In this document: positions 37,401 to 49,080 of the stretch, piece by piece
How the letters are laid out: each line of letters opens with the position of its first letter
Position numbering within the stretch: the stretch's first letter is position 1
NCBI RefSeq assembly: GCF_004340665.1
Contig: NZ_SLWO01000002.1
Location: 181,587 to 245,586, forward strand
Source of the DNA: Pedobacter psychrotolerans
GTDB taxonomy: Bacteria > Bacteroidota > Bacteroidia > Sphingobacteriales > Sphingobacteriaceae
Direction of reading: 5' to 3'
DNA: 64,000 bases
Notes under the pieces: model-generated
What the model was told of the DNA's origin: nothing
Seen by the model: only the letters and a program-made list of their open reading frames with translations
Databases searched by the model: none
Program-made: the position numbers and the translations under genes

Positions 37401-37570
37401 TCAGTAGATGTTCCGGTGGTGGTACCTTTAATTTTTATACTTGCTCCAGGCAATGGCCCACCATCATCTGTAGAAGTAATTTTCCCTGTAACGGTTTTTA
37501 CCTGGGCAAAGGAGGATAGCCCGGTGAGTAAAATACACAAGAAAAAAAGTGAGGTAAAGACTTTTTTCAT
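34436..37570 (-). CDS. SusC/RagA-type TonB-linked outer-membrane transporter
   Basis: A 1044-residue TonB-dependent importer. It has a signal peptide (to SSFAQ near 23), a carboxypeptidase-regulatory-like domain (VTGKITSTDDGGPLPGASIK), a plug with IRIRGVNSIDPNRSGDPLYV and LKGGAATALYGLRGANGVVV, and a barrel ending in TIMFTLNVGF. It is followed at 11 bp by its SusD. No regulator gene (HTCS, ECF sigma/anti-sigma) is adjacent. Likely cargo: peptides or glycopeptides, judged from the downstream S9 peptidase. Confidence 0.93.
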   Translation of the reverse strand: MKKVFTSLFFLCILLTGLSSFAQVKTVTGKITSTDDGGPLPGASIKIKGTTTGTSTDGNGAFTIQVPSPSAVLQISLVGYKLQEITVGERTTINAALASDSQQLQEVTVSTALGITRQAKSLGYAAQTVGDKDLNFNHQPNLINALQGKVAGATISSTGGGPGQGASIRIRGVNSIDPNRSGDPLYVIDGVQIDNSTSTQGANPSGNAYGSRGVTNRASDINPDDIETINILKGGAATALYGLRGANGVVVITTKRGKQNGLQVNFNSSYGFDEVLISPKVQTEYTQGVLGVYTNPPGGIGPAWGPTIAEAKLIDPTHPDKLYNNYDQAFGTGQQVKNSLSLTGGSDVVKFFTSVSQLYQKGMMPNTDNKNFSGRLNTDFIISPKFKASVNMNFTNSGGYTYSADRFGEGLAYFSPRYDVADYQNADGSQKYLGTNNPIWGTANNKLKGDVNRYIAGASLSYDPTKWLNFSYRFGVDTYNENRVRTARGPMYTGEAMYDNDQGYYGEFNSKLRTLNSTVVATLSTKLGEDLTGTLRLGQELYDRRIKETGTLGSILGIYNFFTLENAGVLTPSQATREKRLVGYFGEASFDYKNYLFLTITGRNDISSTLPKENRSFFYPSASLSYVFSDQFKLPAVISQAKLRLSYARIGKDAAEYSTFTGYTPNLNLPTGTGGLTIAPNLGNPDLLPEFTNTYEAGLEMSFFKNRIGFDLTYYYSLSTDQIIQTQVSSAVGYVTKSINAGDIRNRGVELVINGKPIVGKNFNWSANLNLSANRNKVLSMPNGISEIVYGAARGYGNAGVTMKLIEGQAYGNIYGSYFNRYYGAQAEDPTILDKDLPLLIGANGFPSISGGKQKLLGNSQPDYIIGFGNNFSYKNFSLNVLFDARLGFEKYNWLEDFYSAFGLPDYTADRRTTKVFDGVLANGQPNTKPVYMGQGLGPDGVNYGEGYYRILYRNVSEPFVSDASWVRLRSASLTYRLPEKWLPAKAIKNASLSVTGNNLWLWTKYYGVDPESSSYDSGSNNDGSAGFTYPSARTIMFTLNVGF

Positions 37571-37605
37571 ATATCAAGAATTTAGGTTATTGATTGTTAG
37601 CAGAT

Positions 37606-37613
37606 GCAAGATA
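37606..37613 (-). promoter_or_regulatory. Possible -7 element of the second susCD operon (TATCTTGC)
   Basis: The minus strand reads TATCTTGC, a partial match to TAnnTTTG, 35 bp ahead of the susC ATG. Confidence 0.25.
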
Positions 37614-37775
37614 GGCTTTTAGCAGAAAAAACATGCAGAAAACAGAATGAAAATACGCAACAAACCGCAATACAGTATAAAACCACGATAAAACCTGCAA
37701 AAAAGACAAGATTTAACTAAATCAACTTAAAAACACAGACAACTTAGTGTATTTTTCACACCATAAATCAAATAC

Positions 37776-37812
37776 AAAAAAAAAGAGCTTTCAGATTCAA
37801 CTGAAAGCTCTT
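37776..37812 (-). terminator. Terminator of the outer-membrane barrel gene
   Basis: AAGAGCTTTCAG (37783-37794) and CTGAAAGCTCTT (37801-37812) form a perfect 12-bp stem with a 6-nt loop. The A run at 37776-37784 gives a U tail on the minus strand. It lies 23 bp after the stop of the gene ending at 37836. Confidence 0.88.
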
Positions 37813-37835
37813 ATATAATTTATTTAAATGAGATT

Positions 37836-40277
37836 TTACTGCTGCAAACCGCCGCCCACTCCACCGCCTTGTTGCTGATCTTGCTTGACATCGTCATTTT
37901 TAATTTTTTTCTTCTCCGTAAACTTCAACTTACCGAATGAATAGCTAAAGTTAACACCAAACGATCGTAATGGATAATAAATATTTGAACTTTGAAACAC
38001 GTTTCCAACTGCGTTAACAGAGTTGTTTTCTGTTTTGATATGTAAATCCTTAGTAAATGGATTCAGGGTATTTAAACCAATGCTGCCTTTTTTCTTAAGA
38101 ATATCTTTTTTAATTGAAGCTCCATAAAAGTAGAACGGATCTGTTTTACCCTGATAAGTTCTGCGTGCTGATGTAGCCACACCAAATAATTCGAAGTTAT
38201 AACCTTTTCCAAATCCATATGCCGAACGTCCGAATAAACTATAATTGAGAAAAGTTCCGGTGCTGATGTTGGTTGCCGTATTGGTTACCTCATACGTATT
38301 GGCAGAGAAATTACTCATTAATGTCCACTTTGGTTTTGGATTATAAGAACCAAAAATGTTTAGTCCATATGTTTCTGACCTACCTACATTGATATAAGAT
38401 GATAATACTTTTGTGATGCCATTCTCCACTAATGGAGAAATTGAACTTTCGATTACGCCACCTGTTGTACGGTAAAAAATAGATGCATTGATCACCGATC
38501 CTTTAATGTACGTGCTGTAACCCAACTCTAAATTCTGACTTAACTCCGGGCTTAATTGCGGGTTACCCTGCATGATATTGAATTGATCACTCTCATTTCT
38601 AAACGGATTCAGAAAGTTTTCACTTGGTCTTTGCACCCTTCTGTTATAGCTGAATTTAACTGTAGCGCCTTTTTTCAGAGTTTGCGAGATAATTAAACTT
38701 GGAAATAAATTGAAATAATCATTTTTTTCTAAACCGCTGGTTTGTGTGTTAAAATCTATTTTAGTGTATTCTGCTCTTAATCCGCCTTTAAATTTTATTT
38801 TCTTAGTAATATCGAAACCAATCACACCATAAGCTGCAGCAACATCCTGATTATAATCAAAATCTCTTTCAGAAGCACCGTACTGACTCTTAACATTTCT
38901 AAAAATACCCTTGGCACCTACTTCTAAGATGGTATTTTTACTGAATGGATAAGTGTAATCTGTTTGCGCAGTATATTCATTATTCTTAGCGGTATTATCG
39001 CTTGAGGTGATGATCCCATTTGGAGCAGCGGCAGAAGTAAGGATATTACTAAAGCTGGTTGGTGTGCGTCCTGTAGATAACTGACCAGAAATAGTAAACT
39101 CTTCTCCCTCCTTTTTAGTCGTTTTCTTATAATCTACATTCCAATCCATATTGCTACGGGTCATATCCATGTTGCTGATGTTAGTAGCAGGTAAGTTATT
39201 AATGATATAATTGGAAGAACCCGGACCACCGTTTGAAAATTGATTAAGTTTTACGTTCGAGCTAATGTTATTGTAAGCATTAAAATCATAATCTATTCCC
39301 AAGCTTCCATTGTAACCATCACGGCTCCATCTTGAAACACCTTGTTGTAATATATTATTTGTAGTTCCGTCGAGATAAGTTGTATTGGTAACAAACTCGG
39401 TTCTTGAATCCTGAGCATAAGCCAGATTTGCACCTAAACTTGTGTTCACACTTAAACGGCCTGTCTTTGCTGTCAGGTTAAATGCACCATTATTTTGACG
39501 GGTACCTACAGATGTATTCACACTTCCGCTTACACCCTGGGCATTTGATTTTTTAGTAATGATGTTGATAATCCCTCCTGAGCCTTCTGCATCATATTTA
39601 GCAGATGGACTGGTAATCACTTCTACACTTTTAATCTGTTCTGCCGGAATCATTTTTAGGGCATCAGATACACTTGCAGCCATCGTTCCGGATGGTTTGC
39701 CATTGATCAGCACCCGAACGGCACCTCCACGAAGCTGCACATCACCATTGGCATCTACTGAAAGCATAGGCACTTTACGCATCACATCCGTAGCATCACC
39801 ACCAGCATTGGTCCCGTCAGCCTCGGCATTGTATACCATTCTATCGATTTTATTTTCGATTATGGCTTTAGTACCCTGCACCTGAACATCAGACAAGGAG
39901 TTTTCTGTAGAGGAGATATAAATGGTTCCTAAATTCTGATCTGGCTTTGCTGGTGTAGTGATTACACTGATGGATTTGGTTTTATAACCCATAAAACCAA
40001 TCATTAGCTTGTAAGTATCAGGAGCTACATTTTGTAGTGATAACTTTCCTTTTGGGTCGGTTACACCACCATTTACTGATTTATTATCTTTAACATTAAT
40101 TAATGATACGGTTGCGTAATCTATAGGTTGCTTGGTTACCGAATCTAAAATTGTTGCCGTTACACGACCGAAAACTGTGGGTTTCTTTGCGCCTCCACCG
40201 AAACCTCCAGCAGGAAATTGGGCTTTTACCGTTACAAATGTTCCCAGGATCAGGAGTGAGAGTAAAATTTTTTTCAT
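37836..40277 (-). CDS. TonB-receptor-like outer-membrane beta-barrel protein (OMP_b-brl_3 type)
   Basis: An 813-residue outer-membrane protein with signal peptide (LLSLLILGTFVTVKAQ), a carboxypeptidase-regulatory-like domain (VTATILDSVTKQPIDYATVS), a plug-like region (VRVLINGKPSGTMAAS, IKSVEVITSPSAKYDAEGSG) and a large barrel with FSYNRRVQRPSENFLNPFRN. The barrel is not followed by a terminal strand: the protein ends in a charged, Gln/Gly-rich tail (KQDQQQGGGVGGGLQQ) predicted to be exposed. No SusD partner. It has its own terminator, so it is a single-gene unit. Cargo is unknown. Confidence 0.87.
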   Translation of the reverse strand: MKKILLSLLILGTFVTVKAQFPAGGFGGGAKKPTVFGRVTATILDSVTKQPIDYATVSLINVKDNKSVNGGVTDPKGKLSLQNVAPDTYKLMIGFMGYKTKSISVITTPAKPDQNLGTIYISSTENSLSDVQVQGTKAIIENKIDRMVYNAEADGTNAGGDATDVMRKVPMLSVDANGDVQLRGGAVRVLINGKPSGTMAASVSDALKMIPAEQIKSVEVITSPSAKYDAEGSGGIINIITKKSNAQGVSGSVNTSVGTRQNNGAFNLTAKTGRLSVNTSLGANLAYAQDSRTEFVTNTTYLDGTTNNILQQGVSRWSRDGYNGSLGIDYDFNAYNNISSNVKLNQFSNGGPGSSNYIINNLPATNISNMDMTRSNMDWNVDYKKTTKKEGEEFTISGQLSTGRTPTSFSNILTSAAAPNGIITSSDNTAKNNEYTAQTDYTYPFSKNTILEVGAKGIFRNVKSQYGASERDFDYNQDVAAAYGVIGFDITKKIKFKGGLRAEYTKIDFNTQTSGLEKNDYFNLFPSLIISQTLKKGATVKFSYNRRVQRPSENFLNPFRNESDQFNIMQGNPQLSPELSQNLELGYSTYIKGSVINASIFYRTTGGVIESSISPLVENGITKVLSSYINVGRSETYGLNIFGSYNPKPKWTLMSNFSANTYEVTNTATNISTGTFLNYSLFGRSAYGFGKGYNFELFGVATSARRTYQGKTDPFYFYGASIKKDILKKKGSIGLNTLNPFTKDLHIKTENNSVNAVGNVFQSSNIYYPLRSFGVNFSYSFGKLKFTEKKKIKNDDVKQDQQQGGGVGGGLQQ

Positions 40278-40582
40278 TATAATTTGTTAGTCTTTGGTTT
40301 ATTAGTCTGCGCAAATTGCATTTTGTTACAATGCTTTTAAATAGTTTTTGCGCCACTACGTTAGTTTAGTCGGCAAAGGTGCGACTTTTATCGGTAAAAT
40401 CCAGATAGACAAGAGAAAAGGTTAAAAATTATCTAGGATCAACCCAATAAATAAAGAAAAAAATAAAGGCTGATGAATTATGTTCATCAGCCTTTATAAA
40501 AAATCATCTATTTTAAATTGAACTTAGGTTTATAAGCCTATTTCATTTCGTCCGATTTTATCGGTACTCATCTGGCAATAAA
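40278..40582. other. Gene-free stretch with a terminator and a weak promoter match
   Basis: About 300 bp. On the minus strand CACCTTTG (40374-40381) is a 7-of-8 match to the -7 consensus for the barrel gene. The desaturase terminator occupies 40475-40505. Nothing else was recognised. Confidence 0.5.
40475..40505 (-). terminator. Terminator of the desaturase gene
   Basis: AAAGGCTGATGAA and TTCATCAGCCTTT form a perfect 13-bp stem around a 5-nt loop; the A-rich left flank gives a U-rich tail on the minus strand. Confidence 0.8.
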
Positions 40583-41311
40583 TTAAACCTTTCTAATTTT
40601 AATAATCTTCATCCAATGCAATACCTTCATTACCGGATAGGTTGGATCAAACTCCCACCATTTAGATGCAAAGTTTGGGCTATTCGGCTTTTTATGGTGG
40701 TTATTCTGAAATAACTCCCCCATTAACAGGAAATCCCAAGGCAATGAATTTTTGCTGTGATCTTCATTATCGTGATTTGAATAACCATATTTATGTCCAC
40801 ACCAATTTACAATAGCACCGTGTAAAGGCCCCATCAAAAAGTGAACAGGTAATAAAATAAATAACCACCAATGGTTGGCAAAAGCAATGTAGAAACCAAT
40901 GTAAAACAAGCCACATGCTACTCTCCATAACCATGAATTACCAATCCGATCTACCACAGGCCATTCTGGATAGTTACCCTGAAAGGCAGGTTCTGGCTGA
41001 ATCTTGAAATGAAGATAATTCATGTACATATTTTTGGTCGCAATCATCATCCCGAAAACATCCTTAAAGAAGTGAGGAGAATGTGGATCTTTTTCAGTAT
41101 CGCTATAGGCATGATGCATGCGATGCAAAATGGCATAAGCCCTTGGATTTAAAAAAGAAGAACCTTGAGAAATCAATAAAATAAGATAAAAAAATCGTTC
41201 CCAGAAGGGTTCCATTTTAAACATTTTATGTGATGAGTAACGGTGGAGAAAAAAAGTTTGGCTAAAAAGCGATAGAAACCAATGGCAAAGAAAAAAAATG
41301 AGGATAATCAT
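40583..41311 (-). CDS. Acyl-CoA/acyl-lipid fatty acid desaturase
   Basis: A membrane di-iron enzyme that introduces a double bond in fatty acyl chains, probably at delta-9. The histidine boxes are present: HRYSSH (from residue 23), HRMHH (near 63) and NNHHK (near 203), with a further conserved [13 protein letters not shown]. Hydrophobic blocks at residues 1-20, 40-55 and 130-160 are membrane segments. At 242 residues it is compact. The gene stands alone with its own terminator; temperature-dependent membrane adjustment is a plausible role but is not shown by the sequence. Confidence 0.9.
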   Translation of the reverse strand: MIILIFFLCHWFLSLFSQTFFLHRYSSHKMFKMEPFWERFFYLILLISQGSSFLNPRAYAILHRMHHAYSDTEKDPHSPHFFKDVFGMMIATKNMYMNYLHFKIQPEPAFQGNYPEWPVVDRIGNSWLWRVACGLFYIGFYIAFANHWWLFILLPVHFLMGPLHGAIVNWCGHKYGYSNHDNEDHSKNSLPWDFLLMGELFQNNHHKKPNSPNFASKWWEFDPTYPVMKVLHWMKIIKIRKV

Positions 41312-41412
41312 GTATAATGTGTATGCTTAATAAACGGAATTTCTAGACCTTTAGTTTTCGATATCTTTCCGCTGGCAACTATTCGTGGCTTAAACGAATA
41401 GCTGAAATGTTT

Positions 41413-41447
41413 AAAAAAGGCAATAGATTCACTCATCCATGCCTTTT
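41413..41447. terminator. Probable terminator between cupin and desaturase genes
   Basis: AAAAGGCA (41415-41422) pairs with TGCCTTTT (41440-41447) around a 17-nt loop, with U-rich tails possible on both strands. It lies 23 bp after the cupin stop. Confidence 0.55.
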
Positions 41448-41469
41448 AAATAATCTTATTTTAAATTTT

Positions 41470-41967
41470 TTATCTACCGAAATCGTCCTGAACTCTTACG
41501 ATATCACTTTCATCTGATGGGTTTGAAGCATCTGTATGTTGCCAGATTTCTGCTACTACGCCCCAATCATCTAAACCAATTAAGCGGTGACGCTCACCTT
41601 GTTGTAATTTGATCTGATCTTTAGGTGCGTATTTTTTAACTTCACCCTCTTCGTCAGTTGCACTGGTTTTGATGCCAACAGTACCGGTTACCACTTGCCA
41701 TATTTCTGCTCTGCGGTGATGATATTGCCAAGACAAGCGTGTGTTTGGTGCTACGATTAAAATCTTTGGACTTAATTTACCGCCAATTTTTAAGCTTTCA
41801 ACATCCAATCCATCAAAATAAGTATCTGCAAATTGCTGGGCTTGTGCCTCATCAATTACAAAAAAACCACCCCATGGACGTGTTTCATCGCGGTTTACTA
41901 CATTAAAACCTTCAATTTTTAATCTTTGCGCAACGCTATCGAATATTTCTTTTTTGTCGTTTTCCAT
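41470..41967 (-). CDS. Cupin protein similar to mannose-6-phosphate isomerase type II domain
   Basis: A 165-residue single-domain cupin. WQYHHRRAEIWQVVTGTVGI (near residue 79) is the first cupin motif with metal-binding His/Glu, and GERHRLIGLDDWGVVAEIWQ (near 124) the second. This matches the C-terminal domain of type II mannose-6-phosphate isomerases. Similar Bacteroidota proteins are often labelled phosphoheptose isomerase, but that label refers to an unrelated fold (GmhA) and looks unsafe. The likely role is sugar phosphate isomerisation or sugar binding in the cytosol. Confidence 0.7.
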   Translation of the reverse strand: MENDKKEIFDSVAQRLKIEGFNVVNRDETRPWGGFFVIDEAQAQQFADTYFDGLDVESLKIGGKLSPKILIVAPNTRLSWQYHHRRAEIWQVVTGTVGIKTSATDEEGEVKKYAPKDQIKLQQGERHRLIGLDDWGVVAEIWQHTDASNPSDESDIVRVQDDFGR

Positions 41968-42046
41968 AATTGGCGTAAAAATAATGCTTTGGAATTAAAA
42001 AAGAACTTTTGAGCTTTTATTTTTTTCCATTGGCTATTTTACTATC

Positions 42047-42137
42047 GCCCTTTCCTTTCAGGGAAAAGATACCGATAGGCGGATAGGGGCTTAAACCACC
42101 CCGCCCTGCGGGCTCCCCTCCTAAATTAGGAGGGGAG
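42047..42137. repeat. Interspersed repeat family C, copy 3, plus adjacent hairpin
   Basis: CCCTTTCCTTTCAGGGAAAAG leads into ACCGATAGGCGGATAGGGGC, the family C tail. Next to it, CTCCCCTCCTAA (42113-42124) and TTAGGAGGGGAG (42126-42137) make a perfect 12-bp palindrome with one central base. It lies between the cupin gene and the end of the GH127 gene. Confidence 0.75.
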
Positions 42138-42187
42138 TTTCCCTCATAGCTGTATTCTAAAATAAAACCTCACGATTTTGCAAATAC

Positions 42188-44533
42188 CTATTTCATCAAC
42201 CTTACCTCAAAGATATTTGCAATTGCCGCAGCAGGATCAGCCTGTAATTTCAGTTCAAGCTGTGGTTTTAACAAAGCCTCAGGAATCTCAAAATCCTGTG
42301 TATAAAATACATTCCCCTTATTTCCGTCAAGCTTAACCTTAGCAATAACCACCTGATTAATAAGAATGGAAAATTCTTTATTTTTTTCATTTCCAAAAAG
42401 GGTAAGCCTGATTTTTTTGCCTTTCAAATCCTTATTGTTTAAATTATAGCTGAACCAACCCTTTCCATTTCTGAAATGGCGATCCTGAAAAATTCCATTA
42501 TCTGTATTTTCACCTTTAAAACCATGATCTGATTCTGGCTGCTGCTCTCCCGTACGCACCATATCAACCGTTTCTAGTTCCAGCTTGATCTTTTCAGTCT
42601 CAGCCAATTTAATGGCTTTTGTTCTTGCATCCAGATTTTCTGGATTGGTGTAAGGGAAATATACCACATATCGCCGCTCTGCCAACTCATAAAACGGAAC
42701 GAGTTTAAGACTTTTATATTTGGGCTGATAAATTGCTTTTTCGGCATTAAAGGTAAGAGACTGATTTTTCACGGGTACAAGCTGCGCTGCCAGATCTTGT
42801 TTCTGACCAAATACCAATGGTGCCTCACTAACCGGGAATAACGCCCCGGAAGCAATGTGCCCCATCCTGCTGCCATCTGCCGTTAAATTGGGTTGCGATA
42901 AGGTATCCAGTTCTGCAGCTAAAACAATTGGTCCATGGAGAAAGGCCACCCAATCCGATCCATCAGGCATAAATTCGGTAGTGTTGTGCATGGGTAATGC
43001 AACCTTAATTACATCACCAGATGACCAAATCCGATCAATGCTGACATAGCCATTCCCCAATGCCTTTGCAACCGTTTTTTTACCATTCACCAAAATGGTC
43101 ATTTGCCCTGCTGCAACCCATGATGGGTGACGCAAACGGATTGAAAAACGTTTCGTTCCTGATAGTTTCAATTTTAACTGCGTAAATTCTTGCTTTGGAA
43201 AATTATTTTCCTGAGTGAGGGTTATGCCTTTTTCTGTCCAGTTTACAACGGATGGAATAAAGAGATTTACATAAAGATTCTGATCATCATGTGCATAAAT
43301 CAATTCGCCGTACTTCCCATGATTTTCTAATCCCGACCCTACACAGCACCAAAAACTTTCCTGGGGATTTGAATATGTTCGGTAATGCCCCGGGCGCATG
43401 GGAGTAAAATAAACAAAACCGCCACTGGCCCTTTGAGAAGTTAAAATATGATTGTATAAGGTTCTTTCGTAATAATCTAAATATTTTATGGAAGGGGCAT
43501 CAAGAAATAACTGTTTAGTGAGCTTAAGCATGTTGTACGAATTGCAGGTTTCGGGCCCTTCTCTGGATTCTATCATAGAAGAAAAATCATTAGCAGGATG
43601 AAAGTGTTCCCTTACACTATTTCCACCAATGGCAACCGTTCTGTTATTCACCACCGTTTGCCAAAAGAAATCTGCTGCCTTACCCCAACTCGTATCCTGA
43701 TCTACCAATGCAATCTGTTCAAACCCGATGACCTTTGGAATTTGCGTATTGGCATGCATACCATTTAAAGCATCTTTTTGTAATAACAGGGGTTTCAAAA
43801 CTGATTGATCCGAAAATTGACGGGCCAGTTTTAAATATTTTTTATCGCCTGTAATGGCATACACATCAGCAAATACTTCATTTAAACCTCCATGTTCACT
43901 TTTAAGCAATTCCTGAATCTGTTGATCAGATAAGCCAGCAACCAAATCAATGCACCAATCGGTTAACTTAATCAGCATTTGTTTGGCTTTTTCATTACCT
44001 GCAATGGCATAAGCATCATGCAAACCGGCAAAAGTTTTGTGAATGTTGTACAAAGGCACCCATCTGCCATTCAAGGAGAAACTGGCAGCCTTGATGTTAC
44101 CGGATTTAATTTGCGCCCATATTTCTTTGCCTCCCGGAACGCCTGATAAATACCCATTTCCATTTTTGAGTTGACATCTTTCCAGTTCATCAAGCATATA
44201 ATTAAGCCTTTCTTTAACTTTTGCATCGCCAGTTGAGGCATACATTAGTGAAAGTGCTGAAACGTAATGACCACCAATATGTCCATCCAATCCCGTATTT
44301 TCCCAATTACCATAAGATTCAGCCTTTGGGGTCAACCCTGCTTCCTTTAAATATGGCGCTAATAACCGATCGGGATTAAGCGAAAGCATATAGGTTTGAT
44401 CTGTTTCTTCCGCTTTAAGAAACGGACTTGATAGCAGACGGACATCTTCTAATTTAAAGGCTTGTAATTTTGTTTGTGCAGTTGCACGTAAAGAAAAGAT
44501 GGAGATCAATAGCAAAAATAGGATTCGACTCAT
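42188..44533 (-). CDS. Beta-L-arabinofuranosidase (glycoside hydrolase family 127, DUF1680)
   Basis: Exported 781-residue enzyme that releases beta-L-arabinofuranose. GH127 uses a Zn-bound cysteine nucleophile; here Cys330 (EGPETCNSYNML) and the pair Cys396-Cys397 (SFWCCVGSGLENHG) match the zinc ligands and nucleophile of characterised members, and Glu322 (IESREGPE) is a candidate zinc ligand. The first 500 residues form the alpha/alpha barrel, followed by beta-sandwich domains to the C-terminus (ANIFEVRLMK). Signal peptide to about residue 20. It is last in the large PUL, 480 bp beyond GH16, so it may have its own promoter. It would remove beta-Araf caps from arabinogalactan or extensin-type glycans. 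Confidence 0.92.
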   Translation of the reverse strand: MSRILFLLLISIFSLRATAQTKLQAFKLEDVRLLSSPFLKAEETDQTYMLSLNPDRLLAPYLKEAGLTPKAESYGNWENTGLDGHIGGHYVSALSLMYASTGDAKVKERLNYMLDELERCQLKNGNGYLSGVPGGKEIWAQIKSGNIKAASFSLNGRWVPLYNIHKTFAGLHDAYAIAGNEKAKQMLIKLTDWCIDLVAGLSDQQIQELLKSEHGGLNEVFADVYAITGDKKYLKLARQFSDQSVLKPLLLQKDALNGMHANTQIPKVIGFEQIALVDQDTSWGKAADFFWQTVVNNRTVAIGGNSVREHFHPANDFSSMIESREGPETCNSYNMLKLTKQLFLDAPSIKYLDYYERTLYNHILTSQRASGGFVYFTPMRPGHYRTYSNPQESFWCCVGSGLENHGKYGELIYAHDDQNLYVNLFIPSVVNWTEKGITLTQENNFPKQEFTQLKLKLSGTKRFSIRLRHPSWVAAGQMTILVNGKKTVAKALGNGYVSIDRIWSSGDVIKVALPMHNTTEFMPDGSDWVAFLHGPIVLAAELDTLSQPNLTADGSRMGHIASGALFPVSEAPLVFGQKQDLAAQLVPVKNQSLTFNAEKAIYQPKYKSLKLVPFYELAERRYVVYFPYTNPENLDARTKAIKLAETEKIKLELETVDMVRTGEQQPESDHGFKGENTDNGIFQDRHFRNGKGWFSYNLNNKDLKGKKIRLTLFGNEKNKEFSILINQVVIAKVKLDGNKGNVFYTQDFEIPEALLKPQLELKLQADPAAAIANIFEVRLMK

Positions 44534-45013
44534 AATGGTAATTTATGTTTCCTGATGGAAACCGTAAAAGCGTTAAGGTTAAAGACAAAATATTTGGTTG
44601 TTTGAAAATCAAATATACAAAACTGAGTGCAATTTTAGATTTATGAAAATTCCCTTATACTGATATGGGCTTTTCTATCTGGCATGAACGATGGGTTAAA
44701 ACGGTTGTCTTCCAGCACTTGATTCAGGATCGTAGGAAAAAACCATCCTTGCGAAGTAGATTCATTATCTGCTGAAACAATCTCCATTGAAGAATTTGCG
44801 AATCAGATTGCTTCCTCGCTCCTCCTCGCAATGATGATTTTTTGAGTTGAAGTGTAGAGAATTTGTCATTCTGAGCGCAGCGAAGAATCCCTGCGTTTCT
44901 ATACACTGTCTTCATTCAGCACTGAACTATAAAAACGGTCGTTTTCTTGACTTAATTTTGGATCTTTCTTTCAAACATGTGTTGTTCTCCCCCTCGTTGG
45001 TATTGGTAAATAA
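44534..45013. other. Gene-free stretch with REP-like repeats
   Basis: 480 bp. AGATTGCTTCCTCGCTCCTC continuing to TCGCAATGA (44805-44834) is an inverted copy of family A. GTCATTCTGAGCGCAGCGAA followed by GAATC (44864-44888) is a different repeat, common in Bacteroidota. A 63-codon minus-strand frame across them is repeat-derived. No clear promoter for GH127 was identified. Confidence 0.65.
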
Positions 45014-49013
<4,000 letters not shown>

Positions 49014-49031
49014 CTAAAAATAATATTTTTT

Positions 49032-49069
49032 GGTTGCAGGCACATCTTCATCTGACAATACCTGCAACC
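49032..49069 (-). promoter_or_regulatory. Intercistronic stem-loop between susD and GH2
   Basis: GGTTGCAGG (49032-49040) and CCTGCAACC (49061-49069) form a 9-bp stem with a 20-nt loop. On the minus strand it is followed by A residues, not T, so it is not an intrinsic terminator. It may protect or process the susCD part of the message. Confidence 0.45.
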
Positions 49070-49080
49070 GAAAAGAAAGA

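Noticed and set aside
41470..41967. Phosphoheptose isomerase (GmhA) label for the cupin
   Set aside because: The sequence has two cupin motifs and no SIS-domain features, so the common database label does not fit.
44724..44915. 63-codon minus-strand frame
   Set aside because: It is composed of REP-like repeat sequence (family A and the GTCATTCTGAGC repeat).
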